Shown: positions 41,520 through 50,829 of the stretch, piece by piece
Layout of the letters: each line of letters begins with the position of its first letter
How positions within the stretch are numbered: position 1 is the first letter of the stretch
Source of the DNA: Myxococcales bacterium
GTDB lineage: Bacteria; Myxococcota_A; Polyangia; Polyangiales; Polyangiaceae
DNA: 64,000 nucleotides
Direction: 5' to 3'
NCBI GenBank assembly: GCA_016712525.1
Contig: JADJQX010000006.1
Coordinates: 372,001 to 436,000, forward strand
Position numbers and translations under genes: made by a program
Notes under the pieces: model-generated
Databases searched by the model: none
What the model was told of the DNA's origin: nothing
The model's input: the letters and a program-made list of their open reading frames with translations, nothing else

Positions 41520-43484
41520 ATGACCGTGTCTTCTGCGTCCACGTTGCGCGAACGCCTGCGGTACCGAGTCGACAACTTCCTGGCGGGGGGGAGCGGCGCT
41601 CTCTTCGTGTCGCTCGTGATCTCGTTCCTCGTCGCGATAGGCGGCCTCGTGCTCCTCCGCGGCCTCCTCGGGCTCGTCGTGTCGGACGACACGGCCGTCC
41701 GCCGGCACGCGTGGATCACGTTCTTGCAGCTCACGGACCCTGGCAACATGAGCCAAGACAACGAGACCGCGGCGACCTACAAGATCGCCGCGATCGCGTC
41801 TGGCTTCACGGGGGTCATCATCTTCTCGTCGCTCATCGCGTTCATCAACACCGCGCTGAACGACGCGATCGCGCACCTCAAGAAGGGGCACAGCCGCGTC
41901 ATCGAGGGAGGGCACACGCTCGTGCTCGGCTGGGGATCGCGCGTCATCGAGATCTTGAACGAGCTCGCGATCGCGAACGAGAGCGAGTCGGACGCCGTCG
42001 TCGTCGTGCTGTCTCCCGCCGAGAAAGAGGCGATGGACGAGCACCTCCGCACGCAGTTCACCAATCGGCGCACTACCCGTGTCGTGACGCGGAGCGGGTC
42101 CACGGCCTCGCTCGCGAGCCTGCGGCACGTGAACGCCCCGTCGGCGCGGTCGGCGATCGTGCTGGCGACGTGCGACGCCGCGGCCTCCGAGGACGAGAAG
42201 CTCGCGAGCGACGCGCACGTCGTGAAGACCGTGCTCGCCCTCGCCTCGTCCGTGCCACACGACCATGAGGTGAGCATCGTCGCCGAGGTGTTCGACGGGA
42301 AAAACCGCCAGCTCGTCGAGGACGTCGCCCCCGGGCGCGTCGTGGTCGTGGACGCCGAGGAGATGCTCGCGAAGATCATGGTGCAGACGTCCCGAACGAG
42401 CGGCCTCGCGGTCGTCTACTCGGAGCTGCTCTCGTTCGACGGCTGCGAGATCTACTTCCACAAGTCCGACTGGGGAGGAGTCTCCTTCGGAGAGCTCCAG
42501 TTCCGCTTCAAGGACGGCGTGCCCATCGGCGTGCGCCACGCCGACGGCCGCCTGACGATGCGCCCCCCTCCGGAGACTCCGCTCATGCCCGACGACGAGA
42601 TCGTGATCGTGGCCCAAGACGACTCGTCGATCGACATGGCGAAGGCGCCCGTCGTGGTCCCGCAGGAGGGGGTCCCCACGCAGCGCCGCGTCGAGCGCAG
42701 GCAAGAGCGCATGCTCGTCGTCGGCTGGAGCCCCAAGGCGCCGACCGTCGTGCGGGAGTACGCGGAGTACGTGCTCGAGGGCTCCCGGGTCGACGTGCTC
42801 CTTCATGGCGACGTCACGACCGCCCGCACCGAGGTCGACGCGGCCCGTGCCGAGCTCTCCGAGGCTCGGATCTCGGTCGACGTGCTCGACGTGAACCCGC
42901 TCGACCGTGACGCGCTCGCGTCGGTGCGCCCGTTCTCGTACGACACGGTCCTCGTGCTACGCCGTGACCCCTCGAGCGAGCACGGCGCGGAGCGCATCGA
43001 CTCCGAGAGCCTCATGGTGCTCTTGCACCTCCGGCGCCTACGCCGCGACCACGCCGCCGGGGCACCCGTCCGGACGAAGATCATCACCGAGGTCCTCGAC
43101 TCCGAGAACCAGGACCTCATCGCGCGGGCCGGCGTGGACGACTTCATCATCTCCGAGCGGCTCGTCTCCATGGTGTTCGCGCAGCTCTCCCAGGAGCCGC
43201 GCATGAAGGCCGTCTACGACGATCTCTTCCGTGAGGAGGGCTCCGAGATCTACGTGAAGCCGGCCTCGCTCTACTTCGATGTCTTGCCCGCGGAGGTCCG
43301 CTACGCGGATCTCATGCGCCTCGCGCAGAAACGGAACGGCGAGGTGTGCATCGGCTTCAAGCTCGGCCTCCACGAGGCGAACCCATCGAAGAACTTCGGC
43401 GTGAGCCTCGTCCCCCCGAAGGACGAGCTCGTGACCATCGGCCCCGGAGACGCCCTCGTCGTCGTCGCGGAGGACGATCGCTGA
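41520..43484 (+). CDS. CASTOR/POLLUX-like RCK ion channel
   Basis: A 654-residue protein like plant CASTOR/POLLUX and their bacterial relatives. A hydrophobic span lies at about 20-45, then a pore region FLQLTDPGNMSQDN, where plant members have a similar DPG motif in place of the K+ filter, and a second span near 95-115. Two RCK units follow: the first begins GGHTLVLGWGSRVIEILNEL and the second RMLVVGWSPKAPTVVREYAE. Plant members form Ca2+-regulated cation channels. GAGGAG at 41508-41513 fixes the start at ATG 41520. A perfect copy of the regulatory palindrome lies upstream, linking the gene to the antiporter and P-type ATPase. Confidence 0.88.
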   Translation: MTVSSASTLRERLRYRVDNFLAGGSGALFVSLVISFLVAIGGLVLLRGLLGLVVSDDTAVRRHAWITFLQLTDPGNMSQDNETAATYKIAAIASGFTGVIIFSSLIAFINTALNDAIAHLKKGHSRVIEGGHTLVLGWGSRVIEILNELAIANESESDAVVVVLSPAEKEAMDEHLRTQFTNRRTTRVVTRSGSTASLASLRHVNAPSARSAIVLATCDAAASEDEKLASDAHVVKTVLALASSVPHDHEVSIVAEVFDGKNRQLVEDVAPGRVVVVDAEEMLAKIMVQTSRTSGLAVVYSELLSFDGCEIYFHKSDWGGVSFGELQFRFKDGVPIGVRHADGRLTMRPPPETPLMPDDEIVIVAQDDSSIDMAKAPVVVPQEGVPTQRRVERRQERMLVVGWSPKAPTVVREYAEYVLEGSRVDVLLHGDVTTARTEVDAARAELSEARISVDVLDVNPLDRDALASVRPFSYDTVLVLRRDPSSEHGAERIDSESLMVLLHLRRLRRDHAAGAPVRTKIITEVLDSENQDLIARAGVDDFIISERLVSMVFAQLSQEPRMKAVYDDLFREEGSEIYVKPASLYFDVLPAEVRYADLMRLAQKRNGEVCIGFKLGLHEANPSKNFGVSLVPPKDELVTIGPGDALVVVAEDDR

Positions 43485-43532
43485 CTCGCGCGGGCGTCGC
43501 ACGTCCGCGCCGAACGTCGGCGTCGCACTCCC

Positions 43533-44318
43533 ATGGCGTATCGAGCTCCTGCTCCGAGGCCTCCCGAACCGCCCGCGCCCGCGCCTGCGCCCCCGCGGCC
43601 GTTCTACGTGACCCGGTACACGTGGCCCGAGGTCGCGCTCTCGTGCGCCGTCGTGACTGGGCTCGCGGTCCTCGTCGCATCGTTCTCGTACGGCACCTCG
43701 ACGGTGCGCTGCGTGCGGTCCGCGCCGGGGGCCGAGCCGACGTGCGAGGCCTTCGATCGCAGCCTGGTCCCCACCGACGCCCCGGTCCACTTCACGCTCC
43801 GGCGGGGCGACGTTCGGTACGTGTCGTACCCCAGCGACGACGGCGACGACGTCCGGCTCGTCGTTCCCCATGGGCAGCTCCATCGAGGTGTGAACACGGC
43901 CTTCGCGCGGCGAGCCGAAGGAGAAGCCAACGCCTTCGTAAACGACGGTCAGGCGCTCTCGTGGGAGGCCTCGCGCACGTCGACGGCGGGGGCGTGGGTG
44001 TCCGCGCTGGTGTCCGCCGGCTTCGCGGCGTTGATGATCGGCCTCGGCCGTAGGACGCGGATCGAGGTCGACCGTGCGGCGGGCGTCCTTCGGATCTTCG
44101 CGCCTCGGCTCGGGCCGAGCGTGCCCGAGGAGATCGCGCTCTCCTCGTTCGACAAGGCCGAGACCGACAGCATCGACGACTCGGCGTTCCATTCGCTCGT
44201 CCTCGTGCGGGGAGACGCGCGAACGATCGTCGCGCAGGGGCGCGAGCGCATGGTGAGGGCCGCGGCGGCCGAGGTGAACCGCCGCACGGCGAAGCGGCGA
44301 GGTCGAAAGGTGCAGTAG
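43533..44318 (+). CDS. Two-span membrane protein of unknown function
   Basis: A 261-residue protein. A Pro/Ala-rich cytoplasmic start is followed by a membrane span (about 34-52), an outer domain of about 100 residues with two Cys (VRCVRSAPG, PTCEAFD), a second span (about 150-170), and a cytoplasmic domain. That domain starts RTRIEVDRAAGVLRIF, reminiscent of PH-like domains in bacterial membrane proteins. It follows the channel gene by 48 bp in the same direction and could be co-transcribed. No function is proposed. Confidence 0.65.
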   Translation: MAYRAPAPRPPEPPAPAPAPPRPFYVTRYTWPEVALSCAVVTGLAVLVASFSYGTSTVRCVRSAPGAEPTCEAFDRSLVPTDAPVHFTLRRGDVRYVSYPSDDGDDVRLVVPHGQLHRGVNTAFARRAEGEANAFVNDGQALSWEASRTSTAGAWVSALVSAGFAALMIGLGRRTRIEVDRAAGVLRIFAPRLGPSVPEEIALSSFDKAETDSIDDSAFHSLVLVRGDARTIVAQGRERMVRAAAAEVNRRTAKRRGRKVQ

Positions 44319-44410
44319 GCCACGCGGGGCTCGCCTCAGTCGAGATGGCGCCTCCGAGGCCGTCCCCGGGACATAGAGAGACCTCCTACTCTCGTGGCGT
44401 CGTAGCTCCC

Positions 44411-44520
44411 GGGACAGCCCCCCGAGCTTCCGGGACAGCCCCCCGCGTTCCCGGGACAGCCCCTAGGGCTCCCGGGACAGCCCCCCGCGTTCCCGGGACA
44501 GCCCCTAGGGCTCCCGGGAC
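44411..44520. repeat. 21-bp minisatellite, six copies
   Basis: GGGACA recurs exactly every 21 bases at 44411, 44432, 44453, 44474, 44495 and 44516. Two unit types alternate: GGGACAGCCCCCCGCGTTCCC and GGGACAGCCCCTAGGGCTCCC. The array lies between two genes and ends at a palindrome. A period of 21 keeps any frame open, which creates Pro/Gly/Ala-rich false ORFs on both strands. Confidence 0.9.
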
Positions 44521-44535
44521 ACTTGCTGCAAGTGT
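44519..44535. promoter_or_regulatory. Perfect palindrome at the end of the minisatellite
   Basis: ACACTTG-CTG-CAAGTGT, a perfect 7-3-7 inverted repeat like the activator sites but with a different sequence. It lies 125 bp before the next gene. Probably a binding site for another dimeric regulator. Confidence 0.45.
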
Positions 44536-44659
44536 ATGAAAGGAATGGTCTTTCTGCCAAGTTCTCCAGGGTCGAAAGAAAGATGGCAACGCCAAGCCCA
44601 TGGGCGCCGACGTCCCCTTGCCAGCGAGCGGACGCTGGCCACTGCCCGCGAGAACGACC

Positions 44660-45577
44660 ATGAAGACGACCCCAACGAAGCCAAAGGCGCGTCCCGTCAG
44701 GCCGAAGAAGAACGAGATCCCGACGAGCCTCGACACGGGCGGGGAGCTGCCCCCGGCCGAGGCCGTGGACGTCACACGATTGCGCGAGCGCATCACGTCC
44801 GAGCTCGTGTCGCGTGTCGACGCCGAGGCCGAAGAGGCTCGCGTCACCTTGACGCCGGCCGACCTCGGTGTGCCCCTCGCGCTCTACCTCTCGGAGGCCT
44901 TCGGGGTGGCCGTGACCTTGGCGAAGTACTGGCGTTCGCCGAACCCCGCGCGCTGGCCGAGCCTCTCGGCGTTCTCTCGGAGGTTGCCCGAAGCGACGAT
45001 CGCCGAGATCCTCCACCTCATCGATCGGGTTCAGTCTTCGCGGGACGCGGCGCGCGCGCTCGTGGTGCGGGCCGACGCGTCCGTGGTCGAACGTGCCTCG
45101 TTCGTGTACCGCGAGCTCCGCGCCGCCGCTCGGTTCGACGCCGACCTCGAAGACGACGATGGCGTCCGCGCCGAGAAGGAGCACAGGCTCACCCTCCTCG
45201 AGCGGTCGCACGAAGCCGACCCGCGCGCGCACGCGATGCTCGCCGACGCGATCGCCGCGTTCGCCCTCTACGCGCGAGACTACGCGGACGCGTTCGCCGC
45301 GATCCCCGGGCTCGAGCCGGCGACCGTAGACGAAGCGGTGCGCCTCGCGGACGCCCTCCGCGTTCGCCACGTCCGTCACGACGCCTCCAGCAAGATCGCG
45401 GCGCAGACCCGCGACGCGTACATCTCGCTCCTTCTCCGGCGCGTCTCGACGGCCCGCAAGGTATTTCGCTACGCGTACAGGGCGCATCCCTCGATCGTGC
45501 GCGAGGTCACGAGCGGCTACGAGCGCACGCGCCGGCGAAGGGCACGCAGCGCCGCGGCCGCTCGCGCGGAGGCGTGA
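44660..45577 (+). CDS. Helical hypothetical protein
   Basis: A 305-residue protein without signal peptide or membrane span, so cytoplasmic. The first 40 residues are basic and Pro/Lys-rich, the rest mostly alpha-helical and rich in Ala, Arg and Glu. The end GYERTRRRRARSAAAARAEA is strongly basic. The order of helices around FVYRELRAAARFDADLEDDD and DAYISLLLRRVSTARKVFRY gives no match to a family I know. I chose ATG 44660 because the sequence before it lacks conserved character. Its upstream region contains the minisatellite and palindrome. Confidence 0.65.
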   Translation: MKTTPTKPKARPVRPKKNEIPTSLDTGGELPPAEAVDVTRLRERITSELVSRVDAEAEEARVTLTPADLGVPLALYLSEAFGVAVTLAKYWRSPNPARWPSLSAFSRRLPEATIAEILHLIDRVQSSRDAARALVVRADASVVERASFVYRELRAAARFDADLEDDDGVRAEKEHRLTLLERSHEADPRAHAMLADAIAAFALYARDYADAFAAIPGLEPATVDEAVRLADALRVRHVRHDASSKIAAQTRDAYISLLLRRVSTARKVFRYAYRAHPSIVREVTSGYERTRRRRARSAAAARAEA

Positions 45578-45882
45578 CGTCCGCGCGTCGTGGTCGTACC
45601 GCGCAGCAGGCGCTGGGATCGAGGCCGGGCGCGGCGCCGAGCCTCCCCGCGCTCGAGCGTGTCCCTCGGTGACCTCTCGCGCGACGTGCCTGAGCGCGTG
45701 GGCCGTTCGGTAGGTTTGGCCGCCGCGGTCGAGCGTCAGGCCGGTCGAGCCCAGATCGGAGAGCGACGCAACCAGGGAGGCCCGCGTTGGCAGCGGCGGG
45801 GGGAGGGGCGGGCACCTCCTCGCGTATGCCTCCGCGCGGGAGGTCGTTCGCCGGAGGGCGCCGCCTTATCCTCGAGGCGACC
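45578..45882. other. Intergenic stretch without recognised content
   Basis: About 305 bp between two genes in the same direction. Frames here are open but of poor composition. No promoter, hairpin with U-run, or repeat stands out. Confidence 0.5.
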
Positions 45883-47112
45883 ATGAACGAACCGAGCTCC
45901 ATGCAGCACGTCGACTCCTTCCTCGAAGCTCACCCGATGGTGACCGAGCGCCCCTTCACCGAAGGTGAGCTCGCGAAGCTCGCCGGCGAGGTCCCGGAGC
46001 AGGTCGTCGCGCTCCTCTCCCGCGTGGGGAGGACGACGAGGGCGTTTCTCACGACGCAGCTCCCGGGGGAGAGCCCCCACCTCCTCGAGGCCTGGGGCAT
46101 CGACCCCGCGAAGGCGCACCTCTTCATGACGAGCTCGCTCGGGCTCCTCGTGTTCGCGACGCGCGACGCGATCTTCGCGCTCGATCCGCACACAGGGAGC
46201 GTCACGGAGGCGGAGCCGTACATCGCCTTTACGTTGCTCTTCATGGACGTGTTCACCTGGTACCCGGAGCTCGAGGGTCGAGGCCTCGAGAAAGAGCCGC
46301 TCGGGGTGGGGGAGATGTGGGGCATCTTTCCGCCGCTCAAGCTCGGCGGAACGTTCGGAAACGCCTACGGCGCGAAGCCCACCGTGACGTTCCGCAAGGT
46401 GCCACGCGACGAGCACGCGCCGTACCTGGCCTCTCTCTTCTCCAACAAACCGAAGGGGCTGCCGAAGGGGCTCAAGCTGCCGGCGTCACGCGCGCCCAAG
46501 CCCGTGCCCAAGCCGGTACTCGCCGCTACGGCCTCGGCGGAGGCCACGTTCGTTTTTTCGGACGCGGGCCTCCACTATGCCGTCGTGTCGGCCCTCTTCG
46601 CGCTCGACGCGATCTCGCTCGAGGAGCTCCACGCCGCGCTCCGTGCGCATGCCGAGGTCGGCGAAGGGAACGACGAGCACGAGCACATCGCGAGGGCCGT
46701 CAAGGCGCTCAAGAAGCTCCGTATCCGCGAGAGCCAGCTCGCGAAGGTCACGGTCCTCGGACGCGACCTCTCGTTCGAGGCGACGTTCGAGCAGCTCGTC
46801 GGCGTCGAGACGGGGGGAGAGGACGACTACATGGCCGTCACGTCGCTGCGCGAGATCGAGCGCCTCTCGGAGCTCGCGCGCCTCGACCTGGAGAGCGTCA
46901 CGTTCGACTCGAAGAAGGCCCCGGACCTCGCGCCGCTCGCGTCGCTCCCCGCCCTCCGCGAGCTCGTGCTCGGTCGGAACGTCCCGAAGAAGCTCGACGC
47001 GCTTGCCAAGCTGACGAGCCTCGAGAAGCTGACGCTCCCCGAGGCGGTCACGCTCCCCCCGAAGCTCGCGAAGGCGCTCGCGGAGCGCGGGGTCGTCGTC
47101 GCGCGGACCTGA
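45883..47112 (+). CDS. GAD/DUF1851-like protein with C-terminal leucine-rich segment
   Basis: A 409-residue cytoplasmic protein. The first 200 residues resemble the GAD-like/DUF1851 domain found in type VI secretion immunity proteins (Tdi1 type): a FLEAHPM start, LGLLVFATRDAIFALDPHTG, and the GEMWGIFPPLKLGGTFGNAY block. A Lys/Pro-rich linker follows (KGLPKGLKLPAS, APKPVPKPV). The C-terminal part has short leucine-rich repeats (LSELARLDLESVTF, LPALRELVLGRNVP, LTSLEKLTLPEAVTLP). It could be an immunity or regulatory protein. No toxin gene is next to it, so this remains open. Confidence 0.6.
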   Translation: MNEPSSMQHVDSFLEAHPMVTERPFTEGELAKLAGEVPEQVVALLSRVGRTTRAFLTTQLPGESPHLLEAWGIDPAKAHLFMTSSLGLLVFATRDAIFALDPHTGSVTEAEPYIAFTLLFMDVFTWYPELEGRGLEKEPLGVGEMWGIFPPLKLGGTFGNAYGAKPTVTFRKVPRDEHAPYLASLFSNKPKGLPKGLKLPASRAPKPVPKPVLAATASAEATFVFSDAGLHYAVVSALFALDAISLEELHAALRAHAEVGEGNDEHEHIARAVKALKKLRIRESQLAKVTVLGRDLSFEATFEQLVGVETGGEDDYMAVTSLREIERLSELARLDLESVTFDSKKAPDLAPLASLPALRELVLGRNVPKKLDALAKLTSLEKLTLPEAVTLPPKLAKALAERGVVVART

Positions 47113-47163
47113 AGACCCGTACGCCCCGCGCGCGTGCCGGTGACGTCGCCCCCCCGCCAGCGC

Positions 47164-48174
47164 TCAGCGGCACTTCGTGGTCTGGACGAGGACGCGGAAG
47201 GGCGCGCTGCGCAGGTTGTCGGGCGCCGTCACGACCGACGAGCTCGCGCGGATCGACTCGACGTTCGACGCGGCGGGCACGATCGGGAGCGGGGCGCCGA
47301 AGCCCGTCCTCCCGACGATGAACCACACCTTCGCGGGAGGGACGACGCCCTGGTCGCTGCCCACGGGGAGCGTCACCTGGGGCCACGAGGAGCGGGTCGT
47401 CGGCACGTCGACGAGGGTCCAACCCGCGGGCGCCGGGCCTCCCTGCACGGTCTTCGCGAGCTCGGCGGCGGGCGGAGGCACGGGATCCGGGGCCTGGCAG
47501 CGGCGCATCGACCGCTCGACGAACACCTGCTGGTTCGAGATGACCACGTCGCGGCCGGCGTCGACCATCGCGACGGTGACGTGCTCGCTGCCGAGGCGCT
47601 CGATCACGAAGGCGCCGCCGGCGACGGGTTGCCCCTTCTCGTTGACGATGTAGCCCTTCGCTCCAGGGAAGACTCCATCCGTGTAGGATGCACCGACGGC
47701 GATCTGGGTCTTCCCGTTCTTGACTTGGATGTCCGTGATGCTGGCTTGCACGTAGCCGCTCGGGGGCCGCACCTCTCCCTCGAAGAGCGGGGGCTCCGAG
47801 TCGTACCCCGTGTCGACGAAGACGTACTTGCCGACGATTTGAGCGGCCGGAAGCCCGAAGACGACCTTGGCCGTCGCGCCGCTCACCTGTCGGATCTCGG
47901 TCTGCGAGCCTCGCCCAGGGGCGCGGAAGCCGTTGCAGGTCGCGAGGTAGACGGCGTCGCCGGCCTTCGGCTTCAGGCGCCCGGTCACCTCGGCCCCGAA
48001 GCGCAGGGTCGCGTTGCCCGTGCCGTCGGCGCTCTCGACCTGCGCGCGCACGTAGCCTCGCGGCGCGGCGGGAGAGCACGCGCCCCCCGTTTGGGCGTTG
48101 GCGGACGGCGCCACGGTGGCGGCGAGCACGGTGACGGCGGCGAGCGAGACGAGGAGCGAAGAAGCGATGCGCAT
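47164..48174 (-). CDS. Secreted hypothetical protein
   Basis: A 336-residue protein with a clean signal peptide (SSLLVSLAAVTVLAATVAPS, then ANAQ, cleavage near residue 29). The mature part is beta-rich, with repeated short strands such as GYVRAQVESADGTGNATLRF and GYVQASITDIQVKNGKTQIA. These may be two related subdomains, each followed by a GKYVFVDTG or GYIVNEKG element. Cys pairs occur in GGACSPA, LATCNGF and RRCQAPD. AAAGGA precedes ATG 48174; an in-frame ATG 48 bases upstream would spoil the signal. It is divergent from the lipoprotein gene at 48451. Function unknown. Confidence 0.7.
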   Translation of the reverse strand: MRIASSLLVSLAAVTVLAATVAPSANAQTGGACSPAAPRGYVRAQVESADGTGNATLRFGAEVTGRLKPKAGDAVYLATCNGFRAPGRGSQTEIRQVSGATAKVVFGLPAAQIVGKYVFVDTGYDSEPPLFEGEVRPPSGYVQASITDIQVKNGKTQIAVGASYTDGVFPGAKGYIVNEKGQPVAGGAFVIERLGSEHVTVAMVDAGRDVVISNQQVFVERSMRRCQAPDPVPPPAAELAKTVQGGPAPAGWTLVDVPTTRSSWPQVTLPVGSDQGVVPPAKVWFIVGRTGFGAPLPIVPAASNVESIRASSSVVTAPDNLRSAPFRVLVQTTKCR

Positions 48175-48450
48175 GAGAGAGTCCTTTCGCGGTGCGAAGG
48201 CCCATCGCAACGTCGGTGCCAAGCCACCCGCTCGAAAAAGGCCGGGAAACTCGGGGTATCGTCACGCCCACCATGGGGCGCGCGCCGGGCGCGCCCGAGA
48301 GGACCAAAACGGTCTCGGGGGACGACTCGCGCGGCGCGTGGCGTGTAACCCCGCGATTCGACTTGCGCGCGTCCCTCACTTGGCCGGCGCTAGCAAAATA
48401 CGCGGGATCGCGCCTCGCCTTTCGGCAGAGCTCGGCTATAGGACGGCGTG

Positions 48451-49446
48451 ATGTCGAGGGGGTTGTTCGTCGCCGCGCTGTTCGTTCTCGGGGGGTGTCA
48501 GCTCCTCCTCGGGATCGAGTCGCGCGAAGTCTTCGAGGGGGACGCCGGGGCGCCGGAAGCGGGCCCTTCGCCCGATTCTGCCGTGCTTCCCGACGGCGCG
48601 CCGGTCACGCCCGACGGGGGAGACGGTGGAGATGCGGGCCTCCCGGGGGACGCAGGCGCTTTCCCGAACGTGGTCGAGCAAGGGGACGTCGTCGCGTTCA
48701 CACCGGACTCGCTCGAGTACGAGCCGAACGGGCAAATCACCGCCTGGCGCGACGTGGTGTCGGGGGCTCGAAAGGCGACGAACACCTCGTCGACGAAAGG
48801 GGCTCCCCCCTTCGTCGCGTCGGTCGGCGGTCGTTCGTGCGCGGAGTTCTCGGCAGGATCCCTCCTCACGCTCGTCGACGATGGGTTTCTCTACCCGAGC
48901 GCCGGCGAGCTCACGGTGTTGGCGGTCGTGAAACCGAGCGCGGTCCTGGACAAGGGAAGCTTCGGTCGTGTCGCGCTTGCTCGGACGATCTCGACCGACG
49001 ATGCCTCCGCAGAGGGGTGGCACTATTCGTACCGTGGCTACGCGTTGTTCTCCGAGTATCGCCTCATCGACCGGACGTCGTTGGTCAGCGAGCGGAAGTA
49101 CGCGGCACGCCTCGAAGCGACCGTGGCCACCGGCACGGGGTTCGAGCTCGCGGAGCCTTCGGCGAGACCGGAGAATGCTGCAGAGGAGCTCGAGGCCGTC
49201 GCGCTCCAAGTGAGCGCCGAGAAGCTCTACCTCCACGTCGGCGCGCAGACCTACGGGCCACGGCTCGGCGCCAGTGCGGCGCAACCTCCCAAGGCCGACC
49301 TCCTCTTCGGCAAGGTGGACTCCGACACGGACTTCGAGGCCACCGGCTTCAAGGGGAAGCTCTGCGTCGTCATCGTCCACCACGGGGCCGAGACGCCGGA
49401 GCACGTGCGCGCGCGCCTCGCGACCTTGCGCGCCGCCTTTCGTTGA
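48451..49446 (+). CDS. Lipoprotein of the CQ-x3-GI-x2-R group, LamG-like body
   Basis: A 331-residue lipoprotein. The lipobox GGC is followed at once by QLLLGIESREV, the motif shared with the lipoproteins at 55197-56243 and 58706-59914. An Asp/Ala/Gly/Pro linker of about 50 residues then leads to a beta-rich domain. That domain contains ITAWRDVVSGARKATN, ELTVLAVVKPSAVL and GFKGKLCVVIVHHGAETPEH, a pattern like concanavalin/LamG-type sugar- or matrix-binding domains. ATG 48451 is used; a GTG one codon upstream is possible. It is probably surface-exposed on the outer membrane. The ligand is unknown. Confidence 0.7.
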   Translation: MSRGLFVAALFVLGGCQLLLGIESREVFEGDAGAPEAGPSPDSAVLPDGAPVTPDGGDGGDAGLPGDAGAFPNVVEQGDVVAFTPDSLEYEPNGQITAWRDVVSGARKATNTSSTKGAPPFVASVGGRSCAEFSAGSLLTLVDDGFLYPSAGELTVLAVVKPSAVLDKGSFGRVALARTISTDDASAEGWHYSYRGYALFSEYRLIDRTSLVSERKYAARLEATVATGTGFELAEPSARPENAAEELEAVALQVSAEKLYLHVGAQTYGPRLGASAAQPPKADLLFGKVDSDTDFEATGFKGKLCVVIVHHGAETPEHVRARLATLRAAFR

Positions 49447-49557
49447 GCGCGCCCCGGGCGCGCCCCCGTCGTGACGGCGTACGGTCGCCGTAAATGCCCG
49501 TAAAAGCTTAGGTTCGTGCGTGCCTCGTCTTGGCCCTCGGGTTGCTGAAGGGAGGGC

Positions 49558-50709
49558 ATGAAGCGCACCCGTATCGTGTCCGTCGGACTCGTCCTCTCCG
49601 CCCTCGTCGCCGTCGCCGCGCCCTCCCCGTGCGACGCGCAGCCCACCACGCTCACCCTCCCGGCGGACGTGACCGTGGCCAAACCGCTCCCGCTCGTGAG
49701 CTCCTTCGGCGTGCCCACGATGCTCGCTCCGGGGGCGCGTGTGCGCCTCCTGTCGGCGAAGGGCCCGCTCTTCGCGAAGGGCACGGCGTGCTCGGCCGAA
49801 TCGGGCGGGCGTACGGGGATCGTGAAGTGCGACGACGCGACCTTCTTCACCGTCCCGCAGCCCGCGCCGTCGGCTCCTTCGGGCGCGCCGGCAGGTGGGG
49901 GCTCGGGGGCCTCGATCGCGGGGGCGAAGTGCGGCGGCACCGCGCGGGTGGATGCCGTGAAGGGGCTCAAGTTCTGCACGGACGTCGACTCGTGCCGAAC
50001 CTTCTGCCAGTGCGCCTGCACGTTCGACAAGAGCGGTTGGAAGCCCGAGGGGGAGACCGACCAGTCGACGAAGTGCGGACCCGTGAACATGTCGGGGCCG
50101 GGGATCCTGCCGCCGAGCTCCCCCGAGCTCAAGCCCATGCCGGCGTTCTCGGCGATCAAGGTCGGCCCGGACACACGCGCGACCCAAGGGGTGATCGACG
50201 GGCTCACGAAGCTCGACGCAATCGCCGCCGCTGCGCCTTGGAAGGGGAAATACACGGTCTTCGTGAAGTCGTGTTACCGCCCCGTCGAGCCCGAGATGCG
50301 CGAGGACTGCGAGTACATCTTGAAGGCCGCGCACTCGATCAAGACGTACACCGAGACGCCCCCGGTGACCGACAAGCAGAGGAAGAACCTCGCCTGGGCG
50401 CAGAAGGCCCAGGACGTGCGGAACCTCGGCCGCGCGTGGCCCGGCGCGAACCCGCACAGCGCGGGGGTCGGGTGCGACATCCAGATGCTCGACACGCGCG
50501 GGAAAGCCCTCTTCGAGTGGAAGGTGACCCCGGAGCAGGCGACCCCCAAGGTGCAGGAGGCATCACGCGCCCTCGACCAGGCCGTCACCCAAGCCGGCGG
50601 CAAGCGCCTCACCTACGAGACGTGGCACTACGAGTGGGGCGGCATGTCCCCGAGCCGCTGCACTTACCCCGCCTGCGACGCGTTCTGGCCGCCGAAGGGC
50701 TCGCCCTGA
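49558..50709 (+). CDS. Secreted LAS/M15-type metallopeptidase (VanY-like)
   Basis: A 383-residue exported protein with signal MKRTRIVSVGLVLSALVAVA. A Cys-rich middle (DSCRTFCQCACTFDKSGW) and a Pro/Gly-rich linker precede the catalytic domain at about 190-383. Zinc ligands of the M15/LAS type are visible: NPHSAGVGCDIQM (His and Asp, spaced H-x6-D) and ETWHYEWGG (final His). The fold cleaves D-Ala-D-Ala or other cell-wall peptide bonds. The Cys-rich insert is unusual for VanY-type enzymes. A second LAS-type enzyme lies at 62231-63247. The substrate is not predictable. Confidence 0.78.
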   Translation: MKRTRIVSVGLVLSALVAVAAPSPCDAQPTTLTLPADVTVAKPLPLVSSFGVPTMLAPGARVRLLSAKGPLFAKGTACSAESGGRTGIVKCDDATFFTVPQPAPSAPSGAPAGGGSGASIAGAKCGGTARVDAVKGLKFCTDVDSCRTFCQCACTFDKSGWKPEGETDQSTKCGPVNMSGPGILPPSSPELKPMPAFSAIKVGPDTRATQGVIDGLTKLDAIAAAAPWKGKYTVFVKSCYRPVEPEMREDCEYILKAAHSIKTYTETPPVTDKQRKNLAWAQKAQDVRNLGRAWPGANPHSAGVGCDIQMLDTRGKALFEWKVTPEQATPKVQEASRALDQAVTQAGGKRLTYETWHYEWGGMSPSRCTYPACDAFWPPKGSP

Positions 50710-50829
50710 CCGCTCGTGCCGTCGCGCACGATGGCTTCGTCTCGATGACGTTCACGGCGCGCAGGGCCGCTCCACGAGGGGCCACGGCCGCTTGAAGGCC
50801 GTGCTCGGGCCGTGGTACTCGCTGAGACG

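Noticed and set aside
44411..44520. Minisatellite considered as a CRISPR array
   Set aside because: Units are contiguous, with no unique spacers of CRISPR length, and no cas genes are in the window.
44345..44539. Plus-strand 64-codon frame rich in APGT repeats
   Set aside because: Also produced by the minisatellite; no ribosome site and no signal or domain.
44336..45487. Minus-strand frame containing CPGSPRG-type heptapeptide repeats
   Set aside because: The repeats are the translation of the 21-bp minisatellite (a multiple of three); the rest is opposite the 44660 gene.
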